A DNA stretch of 64,000 nucleotides from JAYSFC01 sp041913505 (GCA_041913505.1 JAYSFC010000003.1:1-64000); one strand, 5' to 3'; numbered from the stretch's first letter, positions 16,453 to 24,733 are shown. Numbers and translations: made by a program. The notes: a model not told the origin generated them from the letters alone.

Positions 16453-17082
16453 TTACTTAGAACCCGTCAACGTCGCATAGCTGGTGATCAGATTGCGATA
16501 GTCCGGGATGTGGTTGGAGAACAGCGCAGCCAAGCCCTCGACGTCGTTGCGCCAGTCGCGGTGCAGTTCGCAGGCCGCACCAAACCAGGTCATGAGCTGA
16601 GCACCTGCCTGCTCCATGCGGCTCCAAGCAGCCTGCTGGGTCATGGAATTGAAAGTGCCCGAAGCGTCGGCGATCACGAATACCTCAAAGCCTTCCTCCA
16701 GAGCCGAAAGTACCGGGAAGGCCACACAGACCTCAGTCACCACGCCCGCGACGATGAGCTGTTTCTTGCCCGTCGCCTTGACGGCCTTCACGAAATCCTC
16801 GTTGTCCCAGGCATTGATCTGGCCAGGGCGGGCGATATAGGGCGCAGTGGGAAATTTCTCCTTCAGCTCCGGCACCAGCGGGCCGTTGGGACCATTTTCA
16901 AAGCTGGTGGTCAGGATGGTTGGCAGCTTGAAGTACTCAGCCATATCGGCCAAGGCCAGCACGTTGTTTTTGAACTTGTCAGGGTCAATGTCACGCACCA
17001 GAGACAGCAAGCCAGCTTGGTGGTCAACCAGCAATACAGCTGCATTGTTCTTGTCGAGACGGACATAGGGTTTCTTGCTCAT
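16453..17082 (-). CDS. ycaC: YcaC-like hydrolase (isochorismatase superfamily)
   Basis: The 209-residue cysteine hydrolase closely resembles E. coli YcaC. Asp20 lies in LLVDHQAGL, Cys119 in VAGVVTEVCVAFP, and RPGQINAWDNEDFVKAV lies near residue 85. The C-terminal FSNHIPDYRNLITSY is also shared. YcaC forms ring-shaped octamers, and its physiological substrate is unknown. A strong AAGGAG ribosome site precedes the ATG at 17082; the open frame continues upstream without coding character. It lies downstream of an EamA transporter and a pirin gene. Pirin plus YcaC-type hydrolase is a common pairing in stress- or LysR-controlled clusters. Confidence 0.9.
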   Translation of the reverse strand: MSKKPYVRLDKNNAAVLLVDHQAGLLSLVRDIDPDKFKNNVLALADMAEYFKLPTILTTSFENGPNGPLVPELKEKFPTAPYIARPGQINAWDNEDFVKAVKATGKKQLIVAGVVTEVCVAFPVLSALEEGFEVFVIADASGTFNSMTQQAAWSRMEQAGAQLMTWFGAACELHRDWRNDVEGLAALFSNHIPDYRNLITSYATLTGSK

Positions 17083-17351
17083 GGAAATCTCCTTTGAGAG
17101 CGTTGATGCCCATAAGGGCGAGGAAAGCCTAGCCCTTGCGAGGCCAGGAAACTGATGCTTGAAACGACGGAGAATCTGACTCAGTTCTTGGCCAAGGACC
17201 GGCGTCGATGGTGAACCGGGATGGCAGCCACGACCAAGCCTCCAACGAGGCTGACATGGTCTTGCACCAAGGCCTTTGCGAGAAAGCCCTCCGCGTGGAT
17301 GGTGGGGTAGCTCAATCCTGTGCCACGGTATTGCGCACATGGCGTGTGGAC

Positions 17352-18200
17352 TTATTGCCCGGTCGACCTGCAGCCCGTTGGCTCAGCATCAACCCCCCCC
17401 ATTACCAGCGCAGCACCCACGACTTGCAGGCCAGTGGGTTGCACACCTTTGACAAGAGCATCAAGCACAAAGGCAGTTACCGGCACCAGTAGCATGAAAG
17501 GAGCCACAGCGACCGCACCGGCCCGCTCGATAGCGCCGAACCACAAGGCAAATGGCACAGCGGTCAAAGCCACGGCCAGCAGACCCAGACCCAAGACGTT
17601 GGCCGCATCCAGTTGCGAAGGCACATCATGGGCGATGGCAGCGACAGAAATCAGCTCTGCACCGGCGATCAGCAACTGCCAGCCGGTAAAACCCAGTAGC
17701 GGCATGGGAGGCTGCCCCCATTTGTTCAGCAGGACACCGCCGGCGGCGATGGACAGCATGCTGCCAATGGCCGCGGCAATGCCCAGCAAATCAAGCTGCG
17801 CATGGCTTGACAGCACGACGAGCGATACGCCCAAGGCCCCCAGCAAGACCGAGCCGATCTTGGTGACTGTAGGCCGCGCGCCCAGAATGCCCCATGCAAT
17901 GAAGATCACGGTCAACGGCGTCAAGGCCTGGAAAATCGCGGCGACGCCACCAGGCAAGCGGGTGGCTGCCACAAAGAACAGGCCGAAGAACAGACCTGCA
18001 TTCAGCGTACCCAGCACCGCGAGCCGCCCCCACCAGGCACGGTGCGGAACGCAGCGGACAATGGCCAGCAATACCAGTGCGCCTCCGAGAGCCCGAAATG
18101 CAGCCAGGAACAGCGGATGGGGCGGAAGCCACGTCGTGGTCAATACATAGGTAAAGCCCCAAAGAATGGCGGCGGCTGCAGCTGACAGTTTGGCGTTCAT
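17352..18200 (-). CDS. EamA/DMT-superfamily transporter, possibly frameshifted at its 3' end
   Basis: The 282-residue protein begins MNAKLSAAAAAILWGFTYVL and has ten hydrophobic segments in two EamA repeats (about 1-135 and 145-275). Drug/metabolite exporters of this family are inner membrane proteins. The last helix runs into a tract of eight G residues (complement of 17393-17400). After it the frame gives VDAEPTGCRSTGQ and stops. With one G fewer the frame would read GLMLSQRAAGRPGNKSTR and stop at 17312, which looks more like a normal EamA ending. The tract is therefore either a slippage site or a base-count error. Confidence 0.8.
   Translation of the reverse strand: MNAKLSAAAAAILWGFTYVLTTTWLPPHPLFLAAFRALGGALVLLAIVRCVPHRAWWGRLAVLGTLNAGLFFGLFFVAATRLPGGVAAIFQALTPLTVIFIAWGILGARPTVTKIGSVLLGALGVSLVVLSSHAQLDLLGIAAAIGSMLSIAAGGVLLNKWGQPPMPLLGFTGWQLLIAGAELISVAAIAHDVPSQLDAANVLGLGLLAVALTAVPFALWFGAIERAGAVAVAPFMLLVPVTAFVLDALVKGVQPTGLQVVGAALVMGGVDAEPTGCRSTGQ
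17393..17400. repeat. Homopolymer of eight C (G on the coding strand) in the EamA gene
   Basis: Eight consecutive C on the plus strand fall eleven codons before the current stop of the EamA gene. Losing one would swap the C-terminus for an alternative ending that terminates at 17312. Confidence 0.9.
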
Positions 18201-18324
18201 TTTTATCCCCAGTGGCGGCAAAGCTCTCCCATGCCTCGTGAACAGATACGAAGCACAGCTAGCGATGAGTGAAAAAAGAGGTGTCATGAAATCAGCCATC
18301 GGCTGATTCCATGCAGCGCGGTGC

Positions 18325-19203
18325 CTAGGCCATGGCGGCTTGGATCTGGCCGAACTTGCCGCTGTTGAAGTCTGTGATGGCCATGCGAATTTCTTCTTCG
18401 CTGTTCATCACGAACGGCCCATAGCCGACAATGGGTTCCGCGATCGGTGTGCCGCTGAGCACGAGCAACGTGCTGTCGTTGTTCGCCTCCAGCAGCACCT
18501 GCGACCCCTGCGTGCCCAGATGTGCAACCTGATCGGTGCGAACTGCATGCCGGCCGTTGATCACCACCGAGCCATGCAGCATCGCCACGGCCAACGTGTG
18601 CCCCTCGGGGATGTTCAGCGCGGCAGACTTGCCGGTGACCAGGCGAACGTCCCAGACATTGACGGGCGAGTAGGTGTGGGCTGGCCCGGCGTATCCTTGA
18701 TGATTTCCCGCAATGACACGCACCCTTCCCGCGCTGTTGGGCAGGGGAACATCGGGAATTTGGTCGCTGGTGATCGACTGGTAGCCGGGGCGACCCATCT
18801 TGTCGCTCGCAGGCAAATTGACCCACAGCTGAACCATGTGAAAAGCGCCGCCGCGTTCCGCATAGCCAGGAGAATGGAATTCCTCATGCAAGATGCCGCT
18901 GGCTGCGGTCATCCATTGCACGTCGCCGGGGCCGATAATGCCGCCCGCGCCCGTGGAGTCCCGATGCTCGACCTCGCCGTCGTAGACGATGGTCACGGTC
19001 TCAAAGCCACGGTGCGGATGCTGGCCTACGCCGCGGCGCTGGGTGGTTGGGGCAAACTGATGCGGGCCGGCATGGTCGAGCAGCAAGAAGGGGCTCAGCC
19101 GCGTGCCGTGCTGGCTGTAGTGAAACAGAGAGCGGACAGGGAATCCATCGCCGACCCAATGCTGCTGCGGGGCACTGTAAATTCCTTGAATGGTCTTTTG
19201 CAT
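18325..19203 (-). CDS. Pirin-family bicupin protein
   Basis: The 292-residue protein has the pirin N-terminal cupin. Metal-binding His/Glu residues lie in GVGQHPHRGFETVTIVYDGE (about residues 58-77) and in the HRDS that follows. The conserved stretches GPGDVQWMTAASGILHEE and SPVNVWDV come next, and a C-terminal cupin includes TLLVLSGTPIAEPIVGYGPFVMN. Bacterial pirins bind iron and some have quercetin 2,3-dioxygenase activity; others act as regulators. The start at 19203 has an AGGAG site upstream. It lies 144 bases downstream of a LysR gene in the same direction and is likely its target. Confidence 0.92.
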   Translation of the reverse strand: MQKTIQGIYSAPQQHWVGDGFPVRSLFHYSQHGTRLSPFLLLDHAGPHQFAPTTQRRGVGQHPHRGFETVTIVYDGEVEHRDSTGAGGIIGPGDVQWMTAASGILHEEFHSPGYAERGGAFHMVQLWVNLPASDKMGRPGYQSITSDQIPDVPLPNSAGRVRVIAGNHQGYAGPAHTYSPVNVWDVRLVTGKSAALNIPEGHTLAVAMLHGSVVINGRHAVRTDQVAHLGTQGSQVLLEANNDSTLLVLSGTPIAEPIVGYGPFVMNSEEEIRMAITDFNSGKFGQIQAAMA

Positions 19204-19347
19204 TTGCTTCTCCTGGTGGGCGCAAGAGCGAAAGCGGGCTTGCGGACGTGTTGGAAGCAACTGTAGAGACGCGGCGATGTGCTGAATAGACGGGAATTTT
19301 TGCCACCAGCGTTCACCCGTTGGAACGATGACGGACAGCCCTCCAAT

Positions 19348-20265
19348 CTAGGCCTGCGCTATTTCCTCCTGCAGGGCAGCGAACTCTGTTCCCAGAAAGT
19401 CGAGCAGCAGCCTTACCGAAGGCAGCAGGCCACGGCGTGAGGGAAATACCGTGTGCACAATGCCAGCGCGAGGCTTCCAGCCGGGCGCCACATCCAACAG
19501 GCGCCCGTTGCGCAGATCATCCAGAATCATCATGGCGGGCAACTGCACCACGCCTACCCCACGCAGAGCCGCCAGGCGCAGGGCGATACGGTCTTCGCAG
19601 ACCATGCGCGGCTGGTAATGCACCTCGGCCATTGCGCCTTGCGGCCCCTGCAGTTGCCAGATTTCGCTACGTTGCAGCCTGCCGTCACCCAGGCTTGGCC
19701 ACTGAGAGAGATCGGCCAGTTGCGGCATCCCTCCCATCGCATGCACGAGCATCGGGCTGGCCACCAAGAACTGGGTGCTTTCACCCAGCGTCTTCATCAC
19801 CAGGCCGCTGTCCTCAAGGGGGGGAAAGCGCACGCGCAAGGCCATGTCGAGTCCTTCGCGGATCACGTCCACACGGCGATTTGTGCTGTCCACTTGGAGC
19901 TGTATGCGCGGGTACTTCACCATGAAGCGCGCCAACATGTCACCGACCTGATAGTCCAACAGCGCCAGAGGGCAACTCAAGCGCACGATGCCTTGGGGCT
20001 CCTCATGGGTTCGATCAATGACTTCCTGGGCTGCGTCGGCTTCCACCAGCATGGCTTGGCAGCGCTGGTAGTACTCCTGGCCAATCTCCGTCACGGCAAA
20101 GCGCCGGCTCGAACGCTGAAGCAGCCGCACGCCCAGGGATTCTTCGAGCAATGCGATGCGGCGGCTGAGTTTCGATTTCGGCATACCCAAGGCCCGGCCT
20201 GCGGGGGCAAAGCCGGCATGAGCTACTACTTGGACAAAGTAGTACAAATCGTTGAGATCACGCAT
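19348..20265 (-). CDS. LysR-family transcriptional regulator
   Basis: The 305-residue protein starts MRDLNDLYYFVQVVAHAGF and has an N-terminal helix-turn-helix (GRALGMPKSKLSRRIALLEESLG, about residues 25-47). The C-terminal substrate-binding domain (about 90-295) follows. It resembles regulators found beside pirin and YcaC-type genes in proteobacteria. It is oriented the same way as pirin, not divergently, so the usual shared divergent promoter is absent. The effector is unknown. Longer open-frame starts upstream lack coding character. Confidence 0.9.
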   Translation of the reverse strand: MRDLNDLYYFVQVVAHAGFAPAGRALGMPKSKLSRRIALLEESLGVRLLQRSSRRFAVTEIGQEYYQRCQAMLVEADAAQEVIDRTHEEPQGIVRLSCPLALLDYQVGDMLARFMVKYPRIQLQVDSTNRRVDVIREGLDMALRVRFPPLEDSGLVMKTLGESTQFLVASPMLVHAMGGMPQLADLSQWPSLGDGRLQRSEIWQLQGPQGAMAEVHYQPRMVCEDRIALRLAALRGVGVVQLPAMMILDDLRNGRLLDVAPGWKPRAGIVHTVFPSRRGLLPSVRLLLDFLGTEFAALQEEIAQA

Positions 20266-20672
20266 GTGCAGTGAGGTGAGTGGCTTACCCAGAAGAAGCA
20301 AGCCGAAGACTTGCAGCTTGGCAGACTCTAGCAAGGCAGCTTGGGCACGCCCATGGCTCATCGGACTTTGACTGCATCGCCTTCCGGTAAGTAGAGCAAT
20401 CGGACCTGGACGGCCCCAGCCTAGCCCCTTTCCTCAAACTAAAACGCGTTCAAACACCTCGCAACTGATGCACCCCAGATAGCCCATCCGCCGGGGAAGT
20501 GGGCGAGGATGTCTTGGGGGCGCGCGCGAAGGCCGAATTGGAAGATAACGGAATCGGGACGGGGATGCACGCCGGGGAATCTGGTCACGGTAAAAGTGTT
20601 CACACGGCAACATTACACGGTTTGCCAGGGTGCCACCTCTGCTGCAGGCCTGATTTTCAGAGGGGCCGCAAG
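20266..20672. other. Non-coding stretch between LysR and the tRNA-Ser(CGA) terminator
   Basis: About 400 bases contain no gene I can support. A 71-codon frame on the plus strand (20499-20714) runs into the terminator hairpin and has no protein-like features. The LysR promoter should lie in the first 100 bases, but I cannot place it with confidence. Confidence 0.4.
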
Positions 20673-20712
20673 AAAAAAGGGTTAGCAAGCGAATGCTTGC
20701 TAACCCTTTTTT
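20673..20712 (-). terminator. Perfect 18-bp hairpin terminator after tRNA-Ser(CGA)
   Basis: An 18-base arm (20673-20690) is fully complementary to 20695-20712 with a GAAT loop. Its outer ends are six A and six T residues, so the hairpin can end transcription in either direction. It lies three bases beyond the CCA end of the minus-strand tRNA. Confidence 0.9.
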
Positions 20713-20715
20713 GAT

Positions 20716-20805
<90 letters not shown>

Positions 20806-20828
20806 TGCATTTGTGTCGAAGCCTGTAA

Positions 20829-21014
20829 TTCTAGCAGGTTTTTACCGTGCACCCAGCCAGCCCGCCGCCGTCTTCATTCCGCCGAACCTCCGCTCCGTGG
20901 TGATCTTGCAGTACACCGCAATCTCGTGCGTGAACTCCTCGAGGCAGTTCCCGATCACGCGCAAGCCCGTATCCTTGATCTGGCACCGCACCTCGGGGTT
21001 GACCAGGGCTCGCT
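20829..21014. repeat. Imperfect direct repeat, copy A (decayed)
   Basis: This stretch aligns with 24816-25016 along its whole length, starting at a shared TTCTAGCA and ending near GCT. It includes runs such as CGTCTTCATTCCGCCGAA and CGCACCTCGGGGTTG. Copy A lacks about 12 bases and one further base relative to copy B. Copy B is the last part and 3' flank of the intact Bug receptor gene. Confidence 0.8.
20872..21014 (-). pseudogene. Remnant of a Bug (tripartite tricarboxylate) receptor C-terminus
   Basis: On the minus strand this encodes a degenerate copy of the last 45 or so residues of the receptor at 24862-25854. NPEV, DTG, RVIGN, EEF, EIA and TERR are still recognisable. A 12-base deletion removes four codons and a one-base deletion near the end shifts the frame past the normal stop. 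There is no upstream remainder of the gene next to it. It is a fragment, probably from duplication followed by decay. Confidence 0.75.
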
Positions 21015-21154
21015 AACCGATTCAGGCCAGCGAGGGAGTGCCGCGATGGGCAGATTGATGGGGCTGGGAGCGGCTATCAGACAGTACGGCGTTTGTATTG
21101 TTGATATCCTGAAAACTAAGCACACGTTCTAATACTTGCAGAGAAGCCACATTC

Positions 21155-22441
21155 ATGACCCATAGCGCGATCTCTCAGTCAACCGGAACACCACCCCACC
21201 TTGAACTGCTGCAGGCGGCGGTGGAGCAGGCGTTTAATGCCGTAGTCATCACCACCGCAGCGCTTGATGGGGACGGCCCGCTGATCACTTACTGCAATCC
21301 TGCGTTCTGCGCCATGACAGGCTATGTGGCAGCGGAGTTGTTCGGCCGCTCTCCACGCCTGTTGCAAGGCCCACTGACCGACTCATCATTGCTGCAAAGG
21401 TTGCGCAAGTGCCTGCGACATGGGGAATTTTTCCAGGGCTCGACCTTCAACTACCGCAAGGACGGCAGCACCTACCTGGTGGAGTGGAACATCTCGCCCG
21501 TGCGTGATGCGCAAGGGAAGATTCAGGCCTTTGTTTCGGTACAGCAAGACATCACCCTACGAGTGCAAGCCCAACAGCGCCAGGCTTTGCTGGCCCGCGC
21601 CCTGGATGCAACCCAGGACGCCGTGCTGATTGCTGACCACCAAGCACACATCCTGTTTGTGAACCAAGCGTTTGAGCATCTAACCGGCTACAGCAGCGAG
21701 GAGGTGCTGGGGCGAACCCCGCAATTCCTGCAGTCCGGCCAGCACCCTCCTGCGTTCTACAACCAACTGCGCGAGACCCTGAGGCGCGGAGAGAGCTACC
21801 AAAGCACATTTACCAACCGCCATAAGAACGGCCATCTTTACTATGCCGCACAAACCATCACTCCACTCAAAGATGAGGACGGAAGAATCCTGAACTATGT
21901 CAGCGTGAGCAAGGACGTTTCTGAATTGGTGGCGCGCACGCAGGAACTGCGCAAACAGGCCAATCATGATGCCTTGACCGGCCTGCTCAATCGTCGCGCT
22001 GGCGAAAGGCAGCTGCAACTGTGCGAGCACCTGGCTCAGGCCGAGAAGCAGAGCTATGCCCTCGTTCTGGGGGATATCGATGAGTTCAAGCAGATCAATG
22101 ACTGCTTTGGCCATGAGGTGGGTGACCAGATACTGCAACGCTGTGCTGCGTTGCTCAGCGCGTCCGTGCGCAGCGGGGATGCCGTTGTGCGCTGGGGCGG
22201 CGAGGAGTTTCTGATCGTGCTGCCGGGCTGTCCTCCGGGTGCAGCGCGAGAACTCGCTGAACGCATGCGCAAAGCCATCGCTGCGCAGGAGAACCCCGCC
22301 GTGGGCCGTAGCATCACCATGTCACTGGGTGTCGCCGTTTGGCAGCCGCCCGAAGACCGCAGGGAACTGCTGCGCCGCACGGATCAGGCGCTGTACCAAG
22401 CAAAACAAAATGGCCGCAACCAAGTGGTGATGGCAGCCTGA
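21155..22441 (+). CDS. PAS-PAS-GGDEF diguanylate cyclase
   Basis: The 428-residue protein has PAS1 (about 18-140), PAS2 (about 143-265) and GGDEF (about 270-428), with no membrane segment. The active-site GGEEF follows VVRW, and an RSGD sequence five residues upstream matches the RxxD inhibitory site. It should therefore make cyclic di-GMP and be product-inhibited. Both PAS domains look like LOV domains (YCNPAFCAMTGY, GRSPRLLQGPLTD; GRTPQFLQ). However, the photoactive Cys of GRNCRFLQ is Pro in both, so flavin adduct chemistry is not expected. It is convergent with an EAL gene eight bases away, and the pair may set local c-di-GMP levels. Confidence 0.92.
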   Translation: MTHSAISQSTGTPPHLELLQAAVEQAFNAVVITTAALDGDGPLITYCNPAFCAMTGYVAAELFGRSPRLLQGPLTDSSLLQRLRKCLRHGEFFQGSTFNYRKDGSTYLVEWNISPVRDAQGKIQAFVSVQQDITLRVQAQQRQALLARALDATQDAVLIADHQAHILFVNQAFEHLTGYSSEEVLGRTPQFLQSGQHPPAFYNQLRETLRRGESYQSTFTNRHKNGHLYYAAQTITPLKDEDGRILNYVSVSKDVSELVARTQELRKQANHDALTGLLNRRAGERQLQLCEHLAQAEKQSYALVLGDIDEFKQINDCFGHEVGDQILQRCAALLSASVRSGDAVVRWGGEEFLIVLPGCPPGAARELAERMRKAIAAQENPAVGRSITMSLGVAVWQPPEDRRELLRRTDQALYQAKQNGRNQVVMAA

Positions 22442-22449
22442 GAAGCTCT

Positions 22450-23214
22450 TCAGTCCGCGCGCCAATCAACCTCGGGTAGTTGCTCGAAAGCAGGTTTGGC
22501 AAACAAGTAGCCCTGGAAATAGTGAACGCCCAGCGCTCGCAGCGTTCGATATTCGGCCTCGTCCTCCACGCCCTCTGCGATTACATCGATGGACAGTGCC
22601 TGGCACACCCCCAGAATGCCCTGCACGATGGCTCGGCGCACAGGATTGCTGTCAATGTGGCGCACCAACTCCATGTCCAGCTTGATGATGTCGGGCTGGA
22701 ACTCGGCCAGCAGGTTGAGGCCGGAATAACCAGCACCGAAATCGTCGATGGCTGTCTTGAAGCCACGCCTCCGGTACTCTTGCACGATGCTCTTGAGGTG
22801 TTCTTTATCGACCACGCGCTCGTTTTCGGTGATTTCGAAAATCAGCCGACTGGTCGGAAACTGGTGCTGCTGCGCTGCCTCCAGGGTCGTACGGATACAA
22901 GCGGCGGGCTCGTATACGGCATTCGGCAGAAAATTGATACTGACGTGGCAGGCAATGCCCAGGCGCGCGGCCAAGCTCACTGCCTTGACGCGGCAGGCCT
23001 GGTCGAATTGATAGCGGTTGTCGTCGTTCACCTGGCTAAGGATCTGGCTGGCGCTACTGCCATCCAGGCCACGCACCAGGGCTTCATAGGCGAACACTGC
23101 TTGGCTGCGGACGTCCACGATCGGCTGAAAAGCCATGCTGAAAGCCAGATCGAGCGGCGGACGATCCTGGCAGCCTTTGCAAGGCGCGGACAAGGACTTA
23201 CTTTGCAGGAGCAT
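22450..23214 (-). CDS. EAL-domain cyclic di-GMP phosphodiesterase
   Basis: The 254-residue protein is almost entirely one EAL domain. The catalytic set is complete: EALVR (44-48), Asn in INFLPN, Glu in EITENE, the DDFGAGYSGL metal-binding loop, KLD, EGVE and the final QGYLFAKP. It should hydrolyse c-di-GMP to pGpG. The short N-terminus contains CKGC followed by a stretch leading to AFQPIVD, but no sensor domain. Such small EAL proteins often act with a partner. The neighbouring convergent diguanylate cyclase is an obvious functional opposite, though expression from one signal is not shown. Confidence 0.92.
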   Translation of the reverse strand: MLLQSKSLSAPCKGCQDRPPLDLAFSMAFQPIVDVRSQAVFAYEALVRGLDGSSASQILSQVNDDNRYQFDQACRVKAVSLAARLGIACHVSINFLPNAVYEPAACIRTTLEAAQQHQFPTSRLIFEITENERVVDKEHLKSIVQEYRRRGFKTAIDDFGAGYSGLNLLAEFQPDIIKLDMELVRHIDSNPVRRAIVQGILGVCQALSIDVIAEGVEDEAEYRTLRALGVHYFQGYLFAKPAFEQLPEVDWRAD

Positions 23215-23777
23215 TTCTGTATGTTAGCGCACCACCGCTTCTTGCAAGGCCGCGGGGGTCCGGACCTGGGCGCAGTCTCTGCAATTGCAGCGACGCACCA
23301 AACATCCCGACTCACGGCGCTGAGTGAGTCGCCCCCGGAAACGAACCACCCCCACAAGGCGGAAGGTCACGATTCCGCCGATTCCGCGTTGTCTCTCAGC
23401 CGATACCCGCACACTGCCACGGTTCGAGAGAGCATTGACTGATGGACAAGTTGCAGGCGTCGGTAGCCGGATGCAAGTCGAGTCATCAGAAGATCAAGGG
23501 CTTGCAAAAGCCTAGCATTTAGGCTATACTTGAAAAGTTGCAGTCATTTGCTTACCTTGATTGCAGCTAGTTTTGATCGGGCAGCGGTTCCCCCAACACC
23601 GCATACCTCCACCACGCTCCCCTAGCCTAGTTAGCTCAGAAGCGCAGCGGGTGGTCTGACTTCCGCCTTCGGCAAGCTTCACTCTGGCGAACACACGCTT
23701 TCGCCATGTCCATGCCGCGTATCGCTTGTGCGCGGACGTGGGCTCGGGCTGCACCAGCCTGACAACTACGGATTTCA
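23215..23777. other. Non-coding stretch with a strong promoter and long leader
   Basis: There is no supported gene in these 563 bases. The notable element is a promoter at 23502-23530. Downstream of it about 240 transcribed bases precede the first candidate start codon at 23778. That leader has several GC-rich inverted segments and could fold. The EAL gene's own promoter should lie near 23215-23300 on the minus strand but is not obvious. Confidence 0.5.
23502..23530 (+). promoter_or_regulatory. Strong sigma-70 promoter upstream of the small-protein/infA genes
   Basis: TTGCAA (23502-23507) and TATACT (23525-23530) are separated by exactly 17 bases, a near-consensus pair. The expected transcript start is near 23537. 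This is the best sigma-70 promoter I see in the window. Confidence 0.75.
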
Positions 23778-24014
23778 ATGTCATCCAACTCCTCGCTGCC
23801 GTTTTCTGATGGCCGATTTCGAATCACACCCCTGACCCGGCAACACCCTGCGGGTCATCACACCGCATCACTCTCCATCCGCAGGGGCAAAGGTACGCAA
23901 ACGCATGATCGTATCTACACCTTCAAACCTGAATTCCCGAGCTCCGACAGCGCGCTGATGTATGCCGCCCTGCAGGGACGCAACTGGCTTATCAATCCCG
24001 CTTCATTGCCGTGA
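23778..24014 (+). CDS. Small conserved-looking protein upstream of infA
   Basis: The predicted 78-residue protein has a basic N-terminal half (DGRFRITPLTRQ) and a second half with SIRRGKGTQTHDRIYTFKP and ALMYAALQGRNWL. That balance of charged and hydrophobic residues looks like a real compact domain. There is no signal peptide or metal motif. It lies 25 bases before infA and behind a strong promoter with a long leader. Small proteins of this kind occur beside cold-shock or RNA-binding genes in related bacteria, as far as I recall. I do not know its function, and its ribosome site is weak. Confidence 0.6.
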   Translation: MSSNSSLPFSDGRFRITPLTRQHPAGHHTASLSIRRGKGTQTHDRIYTFKPEFPSSDSALMYAALQGRNWLINPASLP

Positions 24015-24039
24015 TCTCGTAAACAACCCAGGAGCTCGA

Positions 24040-24306
24040 ATGGCCAAAGAAGAACTGATTGAAATGCATGGCAAGGTAGATGAAGTGCTGCCCGACCTGC
24101 GCTACCGCGTGACGTTGGACAACGGCCACCAATTGGTGGCCTACATCGGGGGCAAGATGCGCAAGCACCGCATCCGGGTCCTCGCCGGGGATAAGGTGTC
24201 GCTGGAGCTTTCTCCCTACGATCTTTCAAAAGGTCGGATCACTTTCCGCCATATCGAAAACCGCGTACCGCGTGTCGGTGCTCCTGCGCAAAAACGCAGA
24301 CATTGA
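24040..24306 (+). CDS. infA: Translation initiation factor IF-1 (second-type infA)
   Basis: The 88-residue OB-fold protein begins MAKEELIEMHGKVDEVLPD and contains the IF-1 core HQLVAYIGGKMRKHRIRVL and DKVSLELSPYDLSKGRI. IF-1 sits in the ribosomal A site during initiation. It is about 16 residues longer than the usual 72-residue form, with a basic tail RVGAPAQKRRH. It also sits outside the ribosomal protein operon, which suggests the additional IF-1 paralogue common in Burkholderiales. An AGGAG site lies six bases before the ATG. Co-location with an RRM protein behind a long leader hints at stress or cold expression. Confidence 0.92.
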   Translation: MAKEELIEMHGKVDEVLPDLRYRVTLDNGHQLVAYIGGKMRKHRIRVLAGDKVSLELSPYDLSKGRITFRHIENRVPRVGAPAQKRRH

Positions 24307-24370
24307 CCCGACAAGGTCCACCAAATATTTATCCGCGCCTAAGTTGGGCGCAACCATGAAAGTAATTCAC

Positions 24371-24685
24371 ATGAACAACAGACTCTACATTGGCAATCTG
24401 GCCTACTCGGTGCGTGACGACGATTTGCAGCAACTGTTCACTCCCTTTGGGCAAGTGCAGTCCGCCAAGGTCATGATGGAGCGCGACACCGGCCGCTCCA
24501 AGGGCTTTGGCTTTGTCGAAATGTCCAGCGCCGAAGAAGCCGAGACCTCGATCCAGGCCTTGCACGGCAAGAACATGGGCGGTCGTGATCTGACCGTGAA
24601 CATCGCGCGGCCCATGGAAGCTCGCCCACCTCGCAGTGGCGGCTTCGGTGGAGGTTTCGGTGGCAACCGACGCAGCAACTATTGA
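24371..24685 (+). CDS. RNA-binding protein with one RRM and glycine-rich tail
   Basis: The 104-residue protein starts MNNRLYIGNLAYSV, with RNP2 LYIGNL at 5-10 and RNP1 KGFGFVEM at 44-51. A short Arg/Gly-rich tail (SGGFGGGFGG) ends NRRSNY. This is the single-RRM family of cyanobacteria and proteobacteria that resembles eukaryotic glycine-rich RNA-binding proteins and is often cold induced. An in-frame ATG at 24356 would add five residues (MKVIH) and neither start has a strong ribosome site. A clear terminator follows. Confidence 0.9.
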   Translation: MNNRLYIGNLAYSVRDDDLQQLFTPFGQVQSAKVMMERDTGRSKGFGFVEMSSAEEAETSIQALHGKNMGGRDLTVNIARPMEARPPRSGGFGGGFGGNRRSNY

Positions 24686-24703
24686 TGCTTAGACATTGAA
24701 GGT

Positions 24704-24733
24704 AAAAAGCCAGTCCACCGGACTGGCTTTTTT
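24704..24733 (+). terminator. Rho-independent terminator after the RRM gene
   Basis: A 13-bp stem (24704-24716 with 24720-24732), three-base loop ACC and a run of six T. It is symmetrical (five A at the left), so it can also work for the minus strand. Confidence 0.9.

Noticed and set aside
15991..17097. 368-codon plus-strand frame over ycaC
   Set aside because: The minus strand encodes a near-canonical YcaC with a strong ribosome site; the plus frame is composition-driven.
18290..18308. Inverted repeat AATCAGCC-ATC-GGCTGATT between the EamA and pirin genes
   Set aside because: The stem is only 8 bp with no T-run on either strand, so I do not call it a terminator or operator.
20499..20714. 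71-codon plus-strand frame near tRNA-Ser(CGA)
   Set aside because: It reads into the terminator hairpin and has no protein-like pattern.
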